Source of the DNA: Gluconacetobacter takamatsuzukensis
GTDB lineage: Bacteria; Pseudomonadota; Alphaproteobacteria; Acetobacterales; Acetobacteraceae
Direction: 5' to 3'
Assembly (NCBI RefSeq): GCF_014174275.1
Contig: NZ_JABEQK010000002.1
Location: 372,001 to 436,000 of the forward strand
Length of the DNA stretch: 64,000 nucleotides
This document shows positions 10,688 to 18,627 of this stretch, piece by piece. Made by a program: the position numbers and the translations under genes. Each line of letters begins with the position of its first letter. The first letter of the stretch is position 1. The notes under the pieces were generated by a model. It saw only the letters and a list, made by a program, of their open reading frames with translations, was not told the DNA's origin and did no database searches.

Positions 10688-10728
10688 TGGAGCCTTTCGG
10701 AAATTCCTCACAAGGCAAAGCGTCTTCC

Positions 10729-10848
10729 CTTCTTTTTCTGAAGAAAAAGAAGCAAAAAGACTTCCATCCGTTCAGGACCATCGCGTGTCCCCAGCACAAA
10801 GCTCCTGAACGAATCAGGGTTTTTTGGTGCTTTTTTGCAAAAAAGCAC
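10729..10848. repeat. Dispersed intergenic element, copy B (complete)
   Basis: The S hairpin CTTCTTTTTC-TGAA-GAAAAAGAAG is at 10729-10752. The core contains a perfect 9-bp inverted repeat (CGTTCAGGA ... TCCTGAACG), and the L hairpin GTGCTTTTTTGCAAAAAAGCAC is at 10827-10848. The L stem has compensating changes (GTGC/GCAC instead of GTTC/GAAC). It lies between tRNA-Lys and the convergent esterase gene, where it can act as a two-way terminator. Confidence 0.88.
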
Positions 10849-10857
10849 ACAACCCCC

Positions 10858-11544
10858 TCAAGGCCGACGCGCCAGCCGCTCCACCAACGGCACCATCCGC
10901 GCCACGATGACGGCGACCCCGGCAGGGTTGGGATGAATATGATCCGCCTGTTCCAGCTCCGGATGCGCCGCCACGCCGTCAAGGAAGAACGGATCCCATA
11001 AAATACCCGGCCGGTGCGACAGCCGCTCGAACACGGCGCGAAAGGCCTGGCCATAGCCCGCGCCCATATTGGGCGGCGCATACATGCCCGACAGCAGCAC
11101 CGGCAGATGCGCCTGCTGCAACCGGTCCAGGATCGCCGTCAGGTTCTGTTCCATCCGCGCCGGGTCCAGCCCGCGCAACCCGTCATTGCCGCCCAGTTCC
11201 ACGATCACCGCGTCCGGATTATCGCCCAGCGCCCAGTCCAGCCGCGCCAGCGCATCGATGCTGGTATCGCCCGACACGCCGCCATCCAGGATCGTGATCG
11301 CATCGCCGCGCGCATCCAGCGCGGCCTGAAGGCGCGGCACGAAACCGTCCGCATGTGCCAGCCCATATCCGGCGGTCAGGGAATCCCCCAGCGCCAGAAT
11401 CCGCACCGGCCGGTCGGCCGCATGGACCGACATGGCGAAACCCGCCCACACACAGGCGACCAGAAAGCCAAAAACCGTTCGGGCCCGGTGCAGGCGGCGT
11501 GTAGCGTGCAGGCAGGACCATACCCTGTGGGAAGGAAAACGCAT
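10858..11544 (-). CDS. tesA: GDSL-type esterase / TesA-like lysophospholipase, exported
   Basis: A 228-residue SGNH hydrolase resembling periplasmic TesA (thioesterase I/protease I). The catalytic blocks are LALGDSLTAGYG (nucleophile Ser), GGNDGLRG, and DHIHPNPAG with the Asp-His pair. A hydrophobic signal-like segment FGFLVACVWAGFAMSVHA precedes the mature domain. The start at 11544 would share two bases with the divergent ABC gene's ATG. An internal ATG near 11430 would remove the signal peptide. Pairing with the divergent YbbA/YbbP-type ABC genes copies the tesA-ybbA-ybbP arrangement of enterobacteria. Confidence 0.88.
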   Translation of the reverse strand: MRFPSHRVWSCLHATRRLHRARTVFGFLVACVWAGFAMSVHAADRPVRILALGDSLTAGYGLAHADGFVPRLQAALDARGDAITILDGGVSGDTSIDALARLDWALGDNPDAVIVELGGNDGLRGLDPARMEQNLTAILDRLQQAHLPVLLSGMYAPPNMGAGYGQAFRAVFERLSHRPGILWDPFFLDGVAAHPELEQADHIHPNPAGVAVIVARMVPLVERLARRP

Positions 11545-12301
11545 GGACGGCGACGGGCTCCCGAATGGACGGACGACGCTGGTCGAGGCACAGGATCTGT
11601 GGCTGACAGTGCCGACCCGTGCCGGCGCGGTCAATCCGCGCCGGGGCGATGCAGGGCAGGGGGCATTGACGATCCTGCACGATGTCGGCCTGCGCGTGGC
11701 CGAGGGCGAGGCATTGGGCATCGTCGGCCCCTCCGGCTCGGGCAAGACATCCCTGCTGATGCTGCTGGCGGGGCTGGAACGCCCGACCCGCGGCACGATC
11801 CGCATCGCCGGCACCACGCTGGGCGCGCTGGACGAAGACGCGCTGGCCCGTTTCCGGCGCCAGACGATGGGCATCGTCTTCCAGTCCTTCCAGCTGATCC
11901 CCACCATGACGGCGCTGGAAAACGTGCTGGTGCCGCTCGAACTGGCAGGCCGCCCCGACGGTGCCGCCGCCGCCCGCGCGGCGCTGGACGCGGTGGGGCT
12001 GGGCCACAGGCTGGATCACCTGCCGGGCGAGCTTTCGGGCGGCGAACAGCAGCGCGTGGCCCTGGCCCGCGCCTTCGTCACCCGGCCGCGCCTGCTGCTG
12101 GCCGACGAACCGACAGGCAATCTCGACAGCCGCACCGGCGCGGCGGTGATGGACCTGATGTTCAGCCTGCAACGGCAATACGGCACCACGCTCGTCCTCA
12201 TCACCCACGACCCCGCCCTGGCGGCCCGCTGCGACCGCCGCCTGCGGGTCGATGACGGCCGCGTGCTGGCCGACCACCCGGTGCGGGAGCCCGCATCGTG
12301 A
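11543..12301 (+). CDS. ABC transporter ATP-binding protein, YbbA/LolD type
   Basis: A 252-residue ATPase of the MacB/LolD class. It has Walker A GPSGSGKTSLLMLL at about 67-80, signature LSGGEQQRVALARA, and Walker B LLLADEPTGNLD. The ATG at 11543 is preceded by GGAAGGA at ideal spacing. It overlaps the permease start by 4 bases (GTGA). By homology to YbbA-YbbP it may energise handling of lipids or lipid-linked compounds next to a TesA-like esterase. The actual substrate is unknown. Confidence 0.92.
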   Translation: MDGDGLPNGRTTLVEAQDLWLTVPTRAGAVNPRRGDAGQGALTILHDVGLRVAEGEALGIVGPSGSGKTSLLMLLAGLERPTRGTIRIAGTTLGALDEDALARFRRQTMGIVFQSFQLIPTMTALENVLVPLELAGRPDGAAAARAALDAVGLGHRLDHLPGELSGGEQQRVALARAFVTRPRLLLADEPTGNLDSRTGAAVMDLMFSLQRQYGTTLVLITHDPALAARCDRRLRVDDGRVLADHPVREPAS

Positions 12302-14877
12302 GCCTGTGGCGCCTGGCCGCCCGCCTGGCCTGGCGCGACCTGCGCGGCGGAATCGGCGGCATGCGCATCGTGCTGGCCTGCCTGGCGCTGGGGGTGGCCA
12401 CCATCGGCGGGGTGGGCAGCCTGCGCGACATGATCCGCGACGGCATCGCGGGCGAGCAGCGGACCCTGCTGGGCGGCGACCTGTCGATCGAAAGCAGCGA
12501 CCCGCTCCCCGTCGACCTGGCCGATTTCGCCGCCGCGCACGGGGCCCGGGTATCGCAGGTGCTGCGCATGCGCTCGATGCTCTACGCCCCGCGCGGCACG
12601 GGCCAGGCAGATGCCCGGACAGATGCCCAGACCGATGCAAGAATGCTGGTCGAACTCTCGGCGGTCGATCACGCCTACCCGCTGGTCGGCACCATGGCCC
12701 TTACCCCCCAGGCGCCGCTCGACCGGGCCCTGGCGCCCGAGCACGGCCTGCCCGCCCTGCTGGCCGACCCGCTGGTCATCGACCGGCTGGGGCTCAAGGT
12801 GGGCACGACCGTGCGGATCGGCACCGCCCGCTTCCACGTCGCCGGCAGCCTCGACCGCGCGCCGGACGGCGCCGGCACGGTCACGCTGGCCCCCACGGTC
12901 ATGACCACCCTCCCGGCACTGGACGCAGCCGGTCTGATGCAGCCGGGCGCCCTGGTCACGCACATGATGCGCCTGGCACTGGGCGGCCCGGCGGCAGACC
13001 GTCCCGCCCGCGCCCATGCGCTGGCAATCGCGATCGCCGCCCGCTTCCCCGACCAGGGCTGGCGAATCCGCGGCGAAGCCGACGCCGCCCCCGCCCTGAC
13101 CCGCACCGTCGACCAGATGGCCCGCTTCCTGGCCCTGATCGGATTATGCGCCCTGCTTCTGGGCGGGCTGGGCGTCTCGACCGGCGTCACCTCGTGGCTG
13201 GAGGGGCGCGGCCGGACCATCGCCATCCTGCGCTGCCTCGGCGCCTCGGGGCCGCTGATCCGCCGCACCTTCGGCCTCCAGATCGCCGCCCTGTGCGGCA
13301 TCGGCATCGGCGCCGGCATGGTGCCCGCCCTGCTGCTGCCCCCGCTGGCCGCGCGGATGCTCGGCGGCCTGCTGCCCATCGAGACGACACCGATTCCCCC
13401 GCTGCTTCCGGTGCTGACGGCCGGCCTGTTCGGCGTGCTGGTCGCCCTCCTGTCGGTCATCCTGCCGCTGGCACGCGCCTGCACGACCAGCCCGGCCTCC
13501 CTGTTCCGCGACCAGACCCCACACGGCGCTGCCCGCGTGCGGTCCTGGCGCGTCGGCGCAGCCCTGGTCCTGTGCGCGATCCTGTCGGCCCTGCTCACGA
13601 TCCGGCTGGCCGACAGCCCCCTCTTCGCGGCCGGCTTCCTCGGCGTCGTCCTGTTCGCCGCCGGCATCCTGCTCCTGGCCGGCACGATGCTGCGCGGGGC
13701 CGTGTCCATGCTGCTGGCACGGCTCGATACGGCGCGCGGCGTGCCCAGGCTGGCCCTGGCCCTGTTCGCCCATCGCAATGCGGCGACCACGCGGATGGTC
13801 GTCGCGCTGGGTGCCGGACTGGCCGCCATGGCCGCCATCCTGCTGACCGAGGGCGCGATGATGGCCCAATTGCGCGACCAGATGCCGCAGAACGCCCCCG
13901 CCTTCTATTTCATCGACATCCAGCCCACGGACCTCGACCGGTTCGACAGCCTGGCCCGGGCCCAGCCCTCGGTCCGCGCGGTCCAGCAACTGCCCTCCAT
14001 GCGCACCCGCGTCGTCGCGGTCGACGGCGTGCCGGCCGAACGGGTCAAGGCGACGCCGCAGACAAGCTGGGCCCTGCGCGGCGATCACGGGCTGACGGTG
14101 GCGGCCACACCGCCGCCCGGCACCAGGCTGGCCGAGGGCACATGGTGGCCGGCCGATTATGCCGGGTCGCCCCTGCTGTCGCTGGATGCCGGGCTGGCCG
14201 AAGGGTGGGGCGTGCATGTCGGCTCGACCATCCGGCTGAACGTGCTGGGCCGCGCGATCGATGTCCGGGTGGCCAGCCTGCGCACCGTCGCGTGGCGGTC
14301 GCTCCAGCTCAATTTCGCCTTCGTCGTGTCACCGGGGCTGCTGTCGCACGCCCCCCACACCTTCGTCGCCACGCTGGCCACCGACGGCCGAGCCGATCAG
14401 GATGCCGCCACGCTCGCCGCCATCACCGACGCCCTGCCGGGCGTCACCGGCATCCGGGTCGCCGACGTACTGGCCCGCCTGACCGCGCTAGCCGGCCAGA
14501 TCGCCACGGCACTCGGCGTCGCGGCCTCCATCATCATGGCCTCGGGTGCGCTGGTCCTGGCGGCCACCCTGGCCGCCGGCTGGCGCCAGCGGGTCGCCAA
14601 CGCCGCCATCCTGCAGGCGGTGGGCGCCGGCCCGCGCCAGATCCGCACGATCTGGCTGATCGAATTCACGCTGCTGGGGCTCACGGCCGGTCTATCGGCC
14701 ATCCTGCTGGGCGCATCGGCCGCATGGCTGGTCATGCGCCAGTTCCTGCACCTGCCCTGGACGGCGGACTGGCCGGCGGTGGGCGGCATGATGGCCGGCA
14801 CGCTGGCGGCCACGACCCTGTGCGCCATGCTGGTCTGGCATCGCGCCCTGCGCCCGCTACGGGGCAGGACACGATAA
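12298..14877 (+). CDS. ABC transporter permease, YbbP family (FtsX-like)
   Basis: An 859-residue inner-membrane permease with two FtsX domains. A transmembrane anchor near 25-45 is followed by a large periplasmic region, then a helix cluster at about 275-465. A second periplasmic part follows, and three helices lie near the C-terminus (around AASIIMASGALVLAATLAAG and TIWLIEFTLLGLTAG). Start GTG, coupled to the ATPase gene. Length fits YbbP. The pair probably forms a type VII (mechanotransmission) ABC system, which is inference from the family. Confidence 0.9.
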   Translation: MSLWRLAARLAWRDLRGGIGGMRIVLACLALGVATIGGVGSLRDMIRDGIAGEQRTLLGGDLSIESSDPLPVDLADFAAAHGARVSQVLRMRSMLYAPRGTGQADARTDAQTDARMLVELSAVDHAYPLVGTMALTPQAPLDRALAPEHGLPALLADPLVIDRLGLKVGTTVRIGTARFHVAGSLDRAPDGAGTVTLAPTVMTTLPALDAAGLMQPGALVTHMMRLALGGPAADRPARAHALAIAIAARFPDQGWRIRGEADAAPALTRTVDQMARFLALIGLCALLLGGLGVSTGVTSWLEGRGRTIAILRCLGASGPLIRRTFGLQIAALCGIGIGAGMVPALLLPPLAARMLGGLLPIETTPIPPLLPVLTAGLFGVLVALLSVILPLARACTTSPASLFRDQTPHGAARVRSWRVGAALVLCAILSALLTIRLADSPLFAAGFLGVVLFAAGILLLAGTMLRGAVSMLLARLDTARGVPRLALALFAHRNAATTRMVVALGAGLAAMAAILLTEGAMMAQLRDQMPQNAPAFYFIDIQPTDLDRFDSLARAQPSVRAVQQLPSMRTRVVAVDGVPAERVKATPQTSWALRGDHGLTVAATPPPGTRLAEGTWWPADYAGSPLLSLDAGLAEGWGVHVGSTIRLNVLGRAIDVRVASLRTVAWRSLQLNFAFVVSPGLLSHAPHTFVATLATDGRADQDAATLAAITDALPGVTGIRVADVLARLTALAGQIATALGVAASIIMASGALVLAATLAAGWRQRVANAAILQAVGAGPRQIRTIWLIEFTLLGLTAGLSAILLGASAAWLVMRQFLHLPWTADWPAVGGMMAGTLAATTLCAMLVWHRALRPLRGRTR

Positions 14878-14951
14878 GGGGCAAGGAAAACACAGTGTTT
14901 TCCCAGCCCGGCGGCCATTCGAATTGTCTGGAAAAAAGGGGCCGGAAGGAT

Positions 14952-15027
14952 TGGTGGAGCCAATCGGAATCGAACCGACGACCTCCTGAATGCCATTCAG
15001 GCGCTCTCCCAACTGAGCTATGGCCCC
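14952..15027 (-). tRNA. tRNA-Ala (anticodon GGC)
   Basis: A 76-nt cloverleaf on the minus strand from 15027, starting GGGGCCATAGCTCAGTTGGG and ending GGCTCCACCA. The anticodon loop is ATGGCAT, anticodon GGC, reading GCC. CCA is encoded. Confidence 0.97.
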
Positions 15028-15071
15028 GTCCAACCGGCCCGCGCCGTCAGTGATGACGTGCGGGTGGGCGG

Positions 15072-15100
15072 GGTATAGCCGTGCCCTGTTTCCTTGGCAA
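15072..15100 (-). promoter_or_regulatory. Promoter of tRNA-Ala(GGC)
   Basis: On the minus strand TTGCCA (15100-15095), a 17-base spacer, and TATACC (15077-15072), about 45 bases before the mature tRNA. Confidence 0.65.
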
Positions 15101-15148
15101 GCCCGTCCCTCGATATTTTTTCCGCCCCGCATGGCGAAAGGGAAGTCC

Positions 15149-15268
15149 CTTCTTTTTCTGAAGAAAAAGAAGCAAAAAGACTTTCGATCCGTTCAGGACA
15201 ATCGCGTGCCCCAGCACAAGGCTCCCGACCGAATCAAGGTTTTTTGGTTCTTTTTTTCAAAAAAGAAC
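15149..15268. repeat. Dispersed intergenic element, copy C (complete)
   Basis: S hairpin at 15149-15172 and L hairpin GTTCTTTTTTTCAAAAAAGAAC at 15247-15268, with the conserved core CGTTCAGGACAATCGCGTGC between. Same orientation as copies B and E. It lies between the 3' end of maf and the upstream side of the tRNA-Ala promoter, both on the minus strand. Confidence 0.88.
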
Positions 15269-15276
15269 ATCCTTCC

Positions 15277-15915
15277 CTACGCAAGAACCACCCCATGCTG
15301 GCGCAAAAACCCCAGCAGCGGCAGCAAGGGCAGCCCCAGAATGGCCGCATGCTCGCCCACCACCCGCTCGAACAGATGAATCCCCACCCCCTCCAGCCGA
15401 TAGGCCCCGACCGAGGACAGGACGGCATCCCCTTCCAGATCCAGATAGGCATCGAGGAAGGATTCCGAAAACCGGCGCATGGTCAGTTCCGGCCGGGCGA
15501 CATGCTGCCAGATCACCTGTCCGTCGCGCATCACCACCACCGCGCTGTGCAGCACATGGGCCCGCCCGCGCAGTTCCAGCAACTGGGCACGCGCCGCCGC
15601 CCGGTCGGCGGGCTTCTCGAACCACACGCCGTCGCATTCCAGGATCTGGTCGGCGCCGATCACCACGCAATCGGGCTCCTGGATGCGCCGCGCCTTCAGC
15701 TCGGCCAGCATCAGCGCGCAATCGCCGGCCGACAGGCCCTCGGCATGCGCCGACTCCCGCACGGCGGCCTCGTCGATGCGCGCAGGGCGCGTTTCGGGGC
15801 GGATTCCCGCCTGTTCCAGCAGGTTGCGCCGGGTGACGGACTGGCTGGCCAGTACTATCCGGGGCGACTCGGCCTGTAGAAGAGTCGCGATTAGTACTAA
15901 TGACGAGTCGCTCAT
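15277..15915 (-). CDS. maf: Maf-family nucleoside triphosphate pyrophosphatase
   Basis: A 212-residue Maf/HAM1-like phosphatase that hydrolyses non-canonical or excess NTPs. The N-terminal motif LASQSVTRRNLLEQAGI (about 21-37) is a variant of the usual LASxSPRRxxLL. GADQILECDGVWFEKP contains the catalytic Asp region, and the C-terminal block SSVGAYRLEGVGIHLFE is well conserved. The start at 15915 has a GGAGAG site; earlier in-frame sequence is not coding-like. Maf facing hemE across the origin is a conserved alphaproteobacterial arrangement. Repeat copy C follows the stop. Confidence 0.9.
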   Translation of the reverse strand: MSDSSLVLIATLLQAESPRIVLASQSVTRRNLLEQAGIRPETRPARIDEAAVRESAHAEGLSAGDCALMLAELKARRIQEPDCVVIGADQILECDGVWFEKPADRAAARAQLLELRGRAHVLHSAVVVMRDGQVIWQHVARPELTMRRFSESFLDAYLDLEGDAVLSSVGAYRLEGVGIHLFERVVGEHAAILGLPLLPLLGFLRQHGVVLA

Positions 15916-16346
15916 GCGCAGGCTCTCCGTACTGAAAAAAAGAAACCCTGTGATCGGGCCGAACGAGTACTGGGGTACATGGGGATAGTACTCCACACGC
16001 TTCTTGATCGTACCGAGTACCGTGGACAACCCTCACAGCCGCCGACACGGTGGGTTGTACACAGCCCCATGTCGGCACATTCGGGATAACTCATCTAACC
16101 TTATGAATCCCCGTGTGAATGGAACTGTACACCTTGTGGGAAAGACGGGGTACGTTTTTGGAAATGCGGGTACCCCGTCATCCACAGGCCCTATCTACCT
16201 CCTCAGCGTTTCTTTCTTCTTATTTCATGTTTAGAGGTTGGTCCGGAAATCTGGTGACGACGTACCGCACCTTCCCTCGCGGTCCTGTCATCCCCGGAAA
16301 AAGTACGGGATAGTCCCGTGATGAACGATGTGACGGCGGACAGGCG
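15852..16346. other. Candidate chromosomal replication origin (oriC)
   Basis: The 430-bp gap between divergent maf and hemE, plus the first codons of maf. It holds DnaA-box-like nonamers: TCATCCACA (16178-16186, 8/9 to TTATCCACA), TTGTACACA (16055), CGTGGACAA (16021, reverse), TGTGGGAAA (16135, reverse) and TCGGGATAA (16081, reverse). An A/T- and pyrimidine-rich tract (about 16200-16233) could be the unwinding element. Fourteen GTAC sites lie at 15852-16306, and four GANTC sites are present. In Caulobacter and Rickettsia oriC also adjoins hemE, and parAB/parS lie 6-10 kb away here. Function is inferred. Confidence 0.78.
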
Positions 16347-17414
16347 ATGACGGATACAACCAAACCCCTTCTGCGGGTCCTGCAGGGCGAGGCCGTCTGG
16401 CCGCCGCCGCTCTGGCTGATGCGCCAGGCCGGGCGCTACCTGCCGGAATTCCGCGCCCTGCGCGACCAGGCGGATTTCATCACCCGCTGCATGACGCCCG
16501 ACCTGGCGACCGAGATCACCCTGCAACCGATCCGGCGCTACGCCATGGACGGGGCGATCCTGTTTTCCGACATCCTGATCCTGCCGTGGGCGATGGGCCA
16601 GTCGCTGGAATTCGTGCACGGCACCGGCCCGGTGCTGGGGCCGATCCGCAGCCAGGCCGATCTCGACCGGCTGGACCCGAAGCGGGTGCCCGACGCCACG
16701 GCTCCGGTGATGGAAACCCTGACCCGCCTGCGCGCCATCCTCGACGGCCCGGATCCGATCGGCGCGGCCCAGGGCGGCCGCACCACCCTGCTGGGCTTCG
16801 CCGGCGCCCCCTTCACGGTGGCGTGCTATATGGTCGAAGGCCACGGCTCGCGGGAATTCGATGCCACGCGCGGCATGGCCTATGCCGACCCGCTGCTGTT
16901 CGACCGGCTGATGGCCCGCCTGACCCAGGCCACGGCCGACATGCTGGTGGCGCAGATCGATGCGGGGGCCGAGGCGGTGATGCTGTTCGACAGCTGGTCC
17001 GGCCTGCTGCCCCCCAGCCAGTTCCGCCGCCACGTCATCGCCCCCACCCGCGCCATCGTGCAGGAAATCCATGCCCGCCGGCCGGGCGTTCCGGTCATCG
17101 GCTTCCCGCGCCTGGCCGGGGTGATGGCCACCGAATATGCGCGCGAAACCGGGGTCCGCGTCCTCGCGCTCGACACCGGCGCGGACATGACGGCGATGCA
17201 GCGCCTGCTGCCCGGCGACATCGCGCTCCAGGGCAATCTCGACCCGCTGCTGCTGCTGGCGGGCGGCGAGGCGATGACGCGGGAAGCCCAGGCGATCCGC
17301 GATGCGATGAAAGGCCGGCCGCACGTCTTCAATCTCGGCCACGGCGTGGTTCCGGCCACACCGCCCGAACATGTGGGCGAACTGGTGCGCGCGGTCCGGG
17401 ACATCGGGCCATGA
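16347..17414 (+). CDS. hemE: Uroporphyrinogen decarboxylase
   Basis: A 355-residue cytosolic enzyme that converts uroporphyrinogen III to coproporphyrinogen III in heme synthesis. The signature PPLWLMRQAGRYLPEFR is at about 19-35 with catalytic Arg. YAMDGAILFSDILILP carries the substrate-binding Asp, and GFAGAPFTVACYMVEG is also present. The C-terminal NLGHGVVPATPPEHV is typical. The ATG at 16347 gives the usual length. The stop overlaps the next ATG (ATGA). It is the right flank of the origin candidate. Confidence 0.97.
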   Translation: MTDTTKPLLRVLQGEAVWPPPLWLMRQAGRYLPEFRALRDQADFITRCMTPDLATEITLQPIRRYAMDGAILFSDILILPWAMGQSLEFVHGTGPVLGPIRSQADLDRLDPKRVPDATAPVMETLTRLRAILDGPDPIGAAQGGRTTLLGFAGAPFTVACYMVEGHGSREFDATRGMAYADPLLFDRLMARLTQATADMLVAQIDAGAEAVMLFDSWSGLLPPSQFRRHVIAPTRAIVQEIHARRPGVPVIGFPRLAGVMATEYARETGVRVLALDTGADMTAMQRLLPGDIALQGNLDPLLLLAGGEAMTREAQAIRDAMKGRPHVFNLGHGVVPATPPEHVGELVRAVRDIGP

Positions 17415-18130
17415 CCGCCCCCGCGCTGCCCAGGGCCGTCCGTCCCGACGGCCAGCTCCGGCTGGTGATCTTCGATTGCGACGGCGTGCTGATCGACAGC
17501 GAGGGCCCGTCCTGCCGGCTGGTGGCGCAGGAACTGCGCCAGATCGGCGTGGAATATGACGACGAGGAAGCGGTGCGTCGCCTGGCCGGACGCGCCCTGA
17601 CCCGCATCAAGGTCGAGGCCGAGGCGGAAACCGGCCGCAAGCTGCCCGACGACTGGGCAACGGTGGTACAATACAAGCTGGTCGACCTGATGCGCGCCGA
17701 AGCCCGCGTCATCGACGGTGCGCACGACATGCTCACGGCCGTCATTGGGCTCGACCTGCCGGTCCGGGTCGGCTCCAATTCCTCGATCGCCGAAATGGAC
17801 GTCAAATTCGCCCGCACCGGCCTCGACCGGTTCGTGGCCGACCGCGTCCACTCGGCGCGCGACATGGGCAAGCCCAAGCCCGATCCGGCCGTCTACCTGC
17901 ACGCCGCCCAGACCGAAGGCGTGCCGGCCGAGGAATGTGTGGTGCTGGAAGATACCGATACCGGCGCCAGCGCCGCACGGGCCGCCGGCATGGCCTGCGT
18001 GCTGCTGCGCCCGCTCGACCTGCCGGCACCCGACTGGCCGGGCCTGTTCCGCATCGGCCATCTGTCGGAATTCGCCCCGTTCCTGGAGCGGATCCAGGCG
18101 GCCCAGTCAGCCCATGGAGCCCGGTCGTGA
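17411..18130 (+). CDS. HAD-superfamily phosphatase (Gph/PGMB-like)
   Basis: A 239-residue haloacid-dehalogenase hydrolase. Motif I is VIFDCDGVLIDSEG (nucleophile Asp at about residue 20). Motif II is RVGSNSS, motif III is the Lys of MGKPKPDPAVYL, and motif IV is VLEDTDTGASAARAAGM. The cap inserted after motif I is the small helical type of phosphoglycolate or beta-phosphoglucomutase-like enzymes. It is translationally coupled on both sides (ATGA with hemE, GTGA with hemJ). Substrate unknown; the coupling suggests housekeeping rather than heme chemistry. Confidence 0.88.
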   Translation: MTAPALPRAVRPDGQLRLVIFDCDGVLIDSEGPSCRLVAQELRQIGVEYDDEEAVRRLAGRALTRIKVEAEAETGRKLPDDWATVVQYKLVDLMRAEARVIDGAHDMLTAVIGLDLPVRVGSNSSIAEMDVKFARTGLDRFVADRVHSARDMGKPKPDPAVYLHAAQTEGVPAEECVVLEDTDTGASAARAAGMACVLLRPLDLPAPDWPGLFRIGHLSEFAPFLERIQAAQSAHGARS

Positions 18131-18576
18131 TCCTGGGTTTCCTGCCCTGGCTGGCATGGTTCAAGGCGCTGCACGTCATGTCGCTGATCGCGTGGATGTC
18201 GGGCATGTTCTACCTGCCGCGCCTGTTCGTCTATCATTGCCAGACGACACCCGGCTCGGCCGAAAGCGCGCGCTTCAAGGTGATGGAGCGCAAATTGCTG
18301 CGCCAGATCATGAACCCGGCCATGATCTGCACCTTCCTGTTCGGCACCCTGCTGGTGCTGACCCCCGGCACCGTCGATTGGCATGCCGGCTGGTGGTATC
18401 TCAAGATTGCGGCAGTGCTGGGCCTGGCCGGCTTCCACGGTGCCTGCGCCCGCTGGCGCCGCGCCTTCGCCGAGGACCGAAACACCCGGCCGGAAAATTT
18501 CTATCGTGCAGCAAACGAAATTCCGACCATCCTGATGGCTGTCGTGGTGATCATGGTGATCGTCCGCCCGTTCTGA
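18127..18576 (+). CDS. hemJ: Protoporphyrinogen IX oxidase HemJ (UPF0093)
   Basis: A 149-residue membrane protein that oxidises protoporphyrinogen IX to protoporphyrin IX in bacteria lacking HemG or HemY. It has four hydrophobic segments. The invariant His is in WFKALHVMSLIAWMSGMFY (about residue 15), with PRLFVYH and a conserved Arg/Lys-rich KVMERKLLRQIMNP loop. The GTG at 18127 overlaps the preceding stop. Cotranscription with hemE supports the assignment. Confidence 0.93.
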   Translation: MILGFLPWLAWFKALHVMSLIAWMSGMFYLPRLFVYHCQTTPGSAESARFKVMERKLLRQIMNPAMICTFLFGTLLVLTPGTVDWHAGWWYLKIAAVLGLAGFHGACARWRRAFAEDRNTRPENFYRAANEIPTILMAVVVIMVIVRPF

Positions 18577-18627
18577 CCAGAAACCGTTCTGATCAGAAAA
18601 ACGGGCCGGTATACGGAGGACATGCGA

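Noticed and set aside
12252-15053. 933-codon plus-strand frame across the ABC permease
   Set aside because: Pro/Arg/Gly-rich translation out of frame with the clearly conserved YbbP permease; also runs through the tRNA-Ala gene.
15866-16109. Four GANTC (CcrM-type) sites at the origin
   Set aside because: Suggestive of cell-cycle methylation but four in about 245 bp is only a moderate excess; noted under oriC but not claimed separately.
18577-18621. Near direct repeat GTTCTGACCAGAAA / GTTCTGATCAGAAA after hemJ
   Set aside because: Short, and spans the hemJ stop; too little to assign a function.
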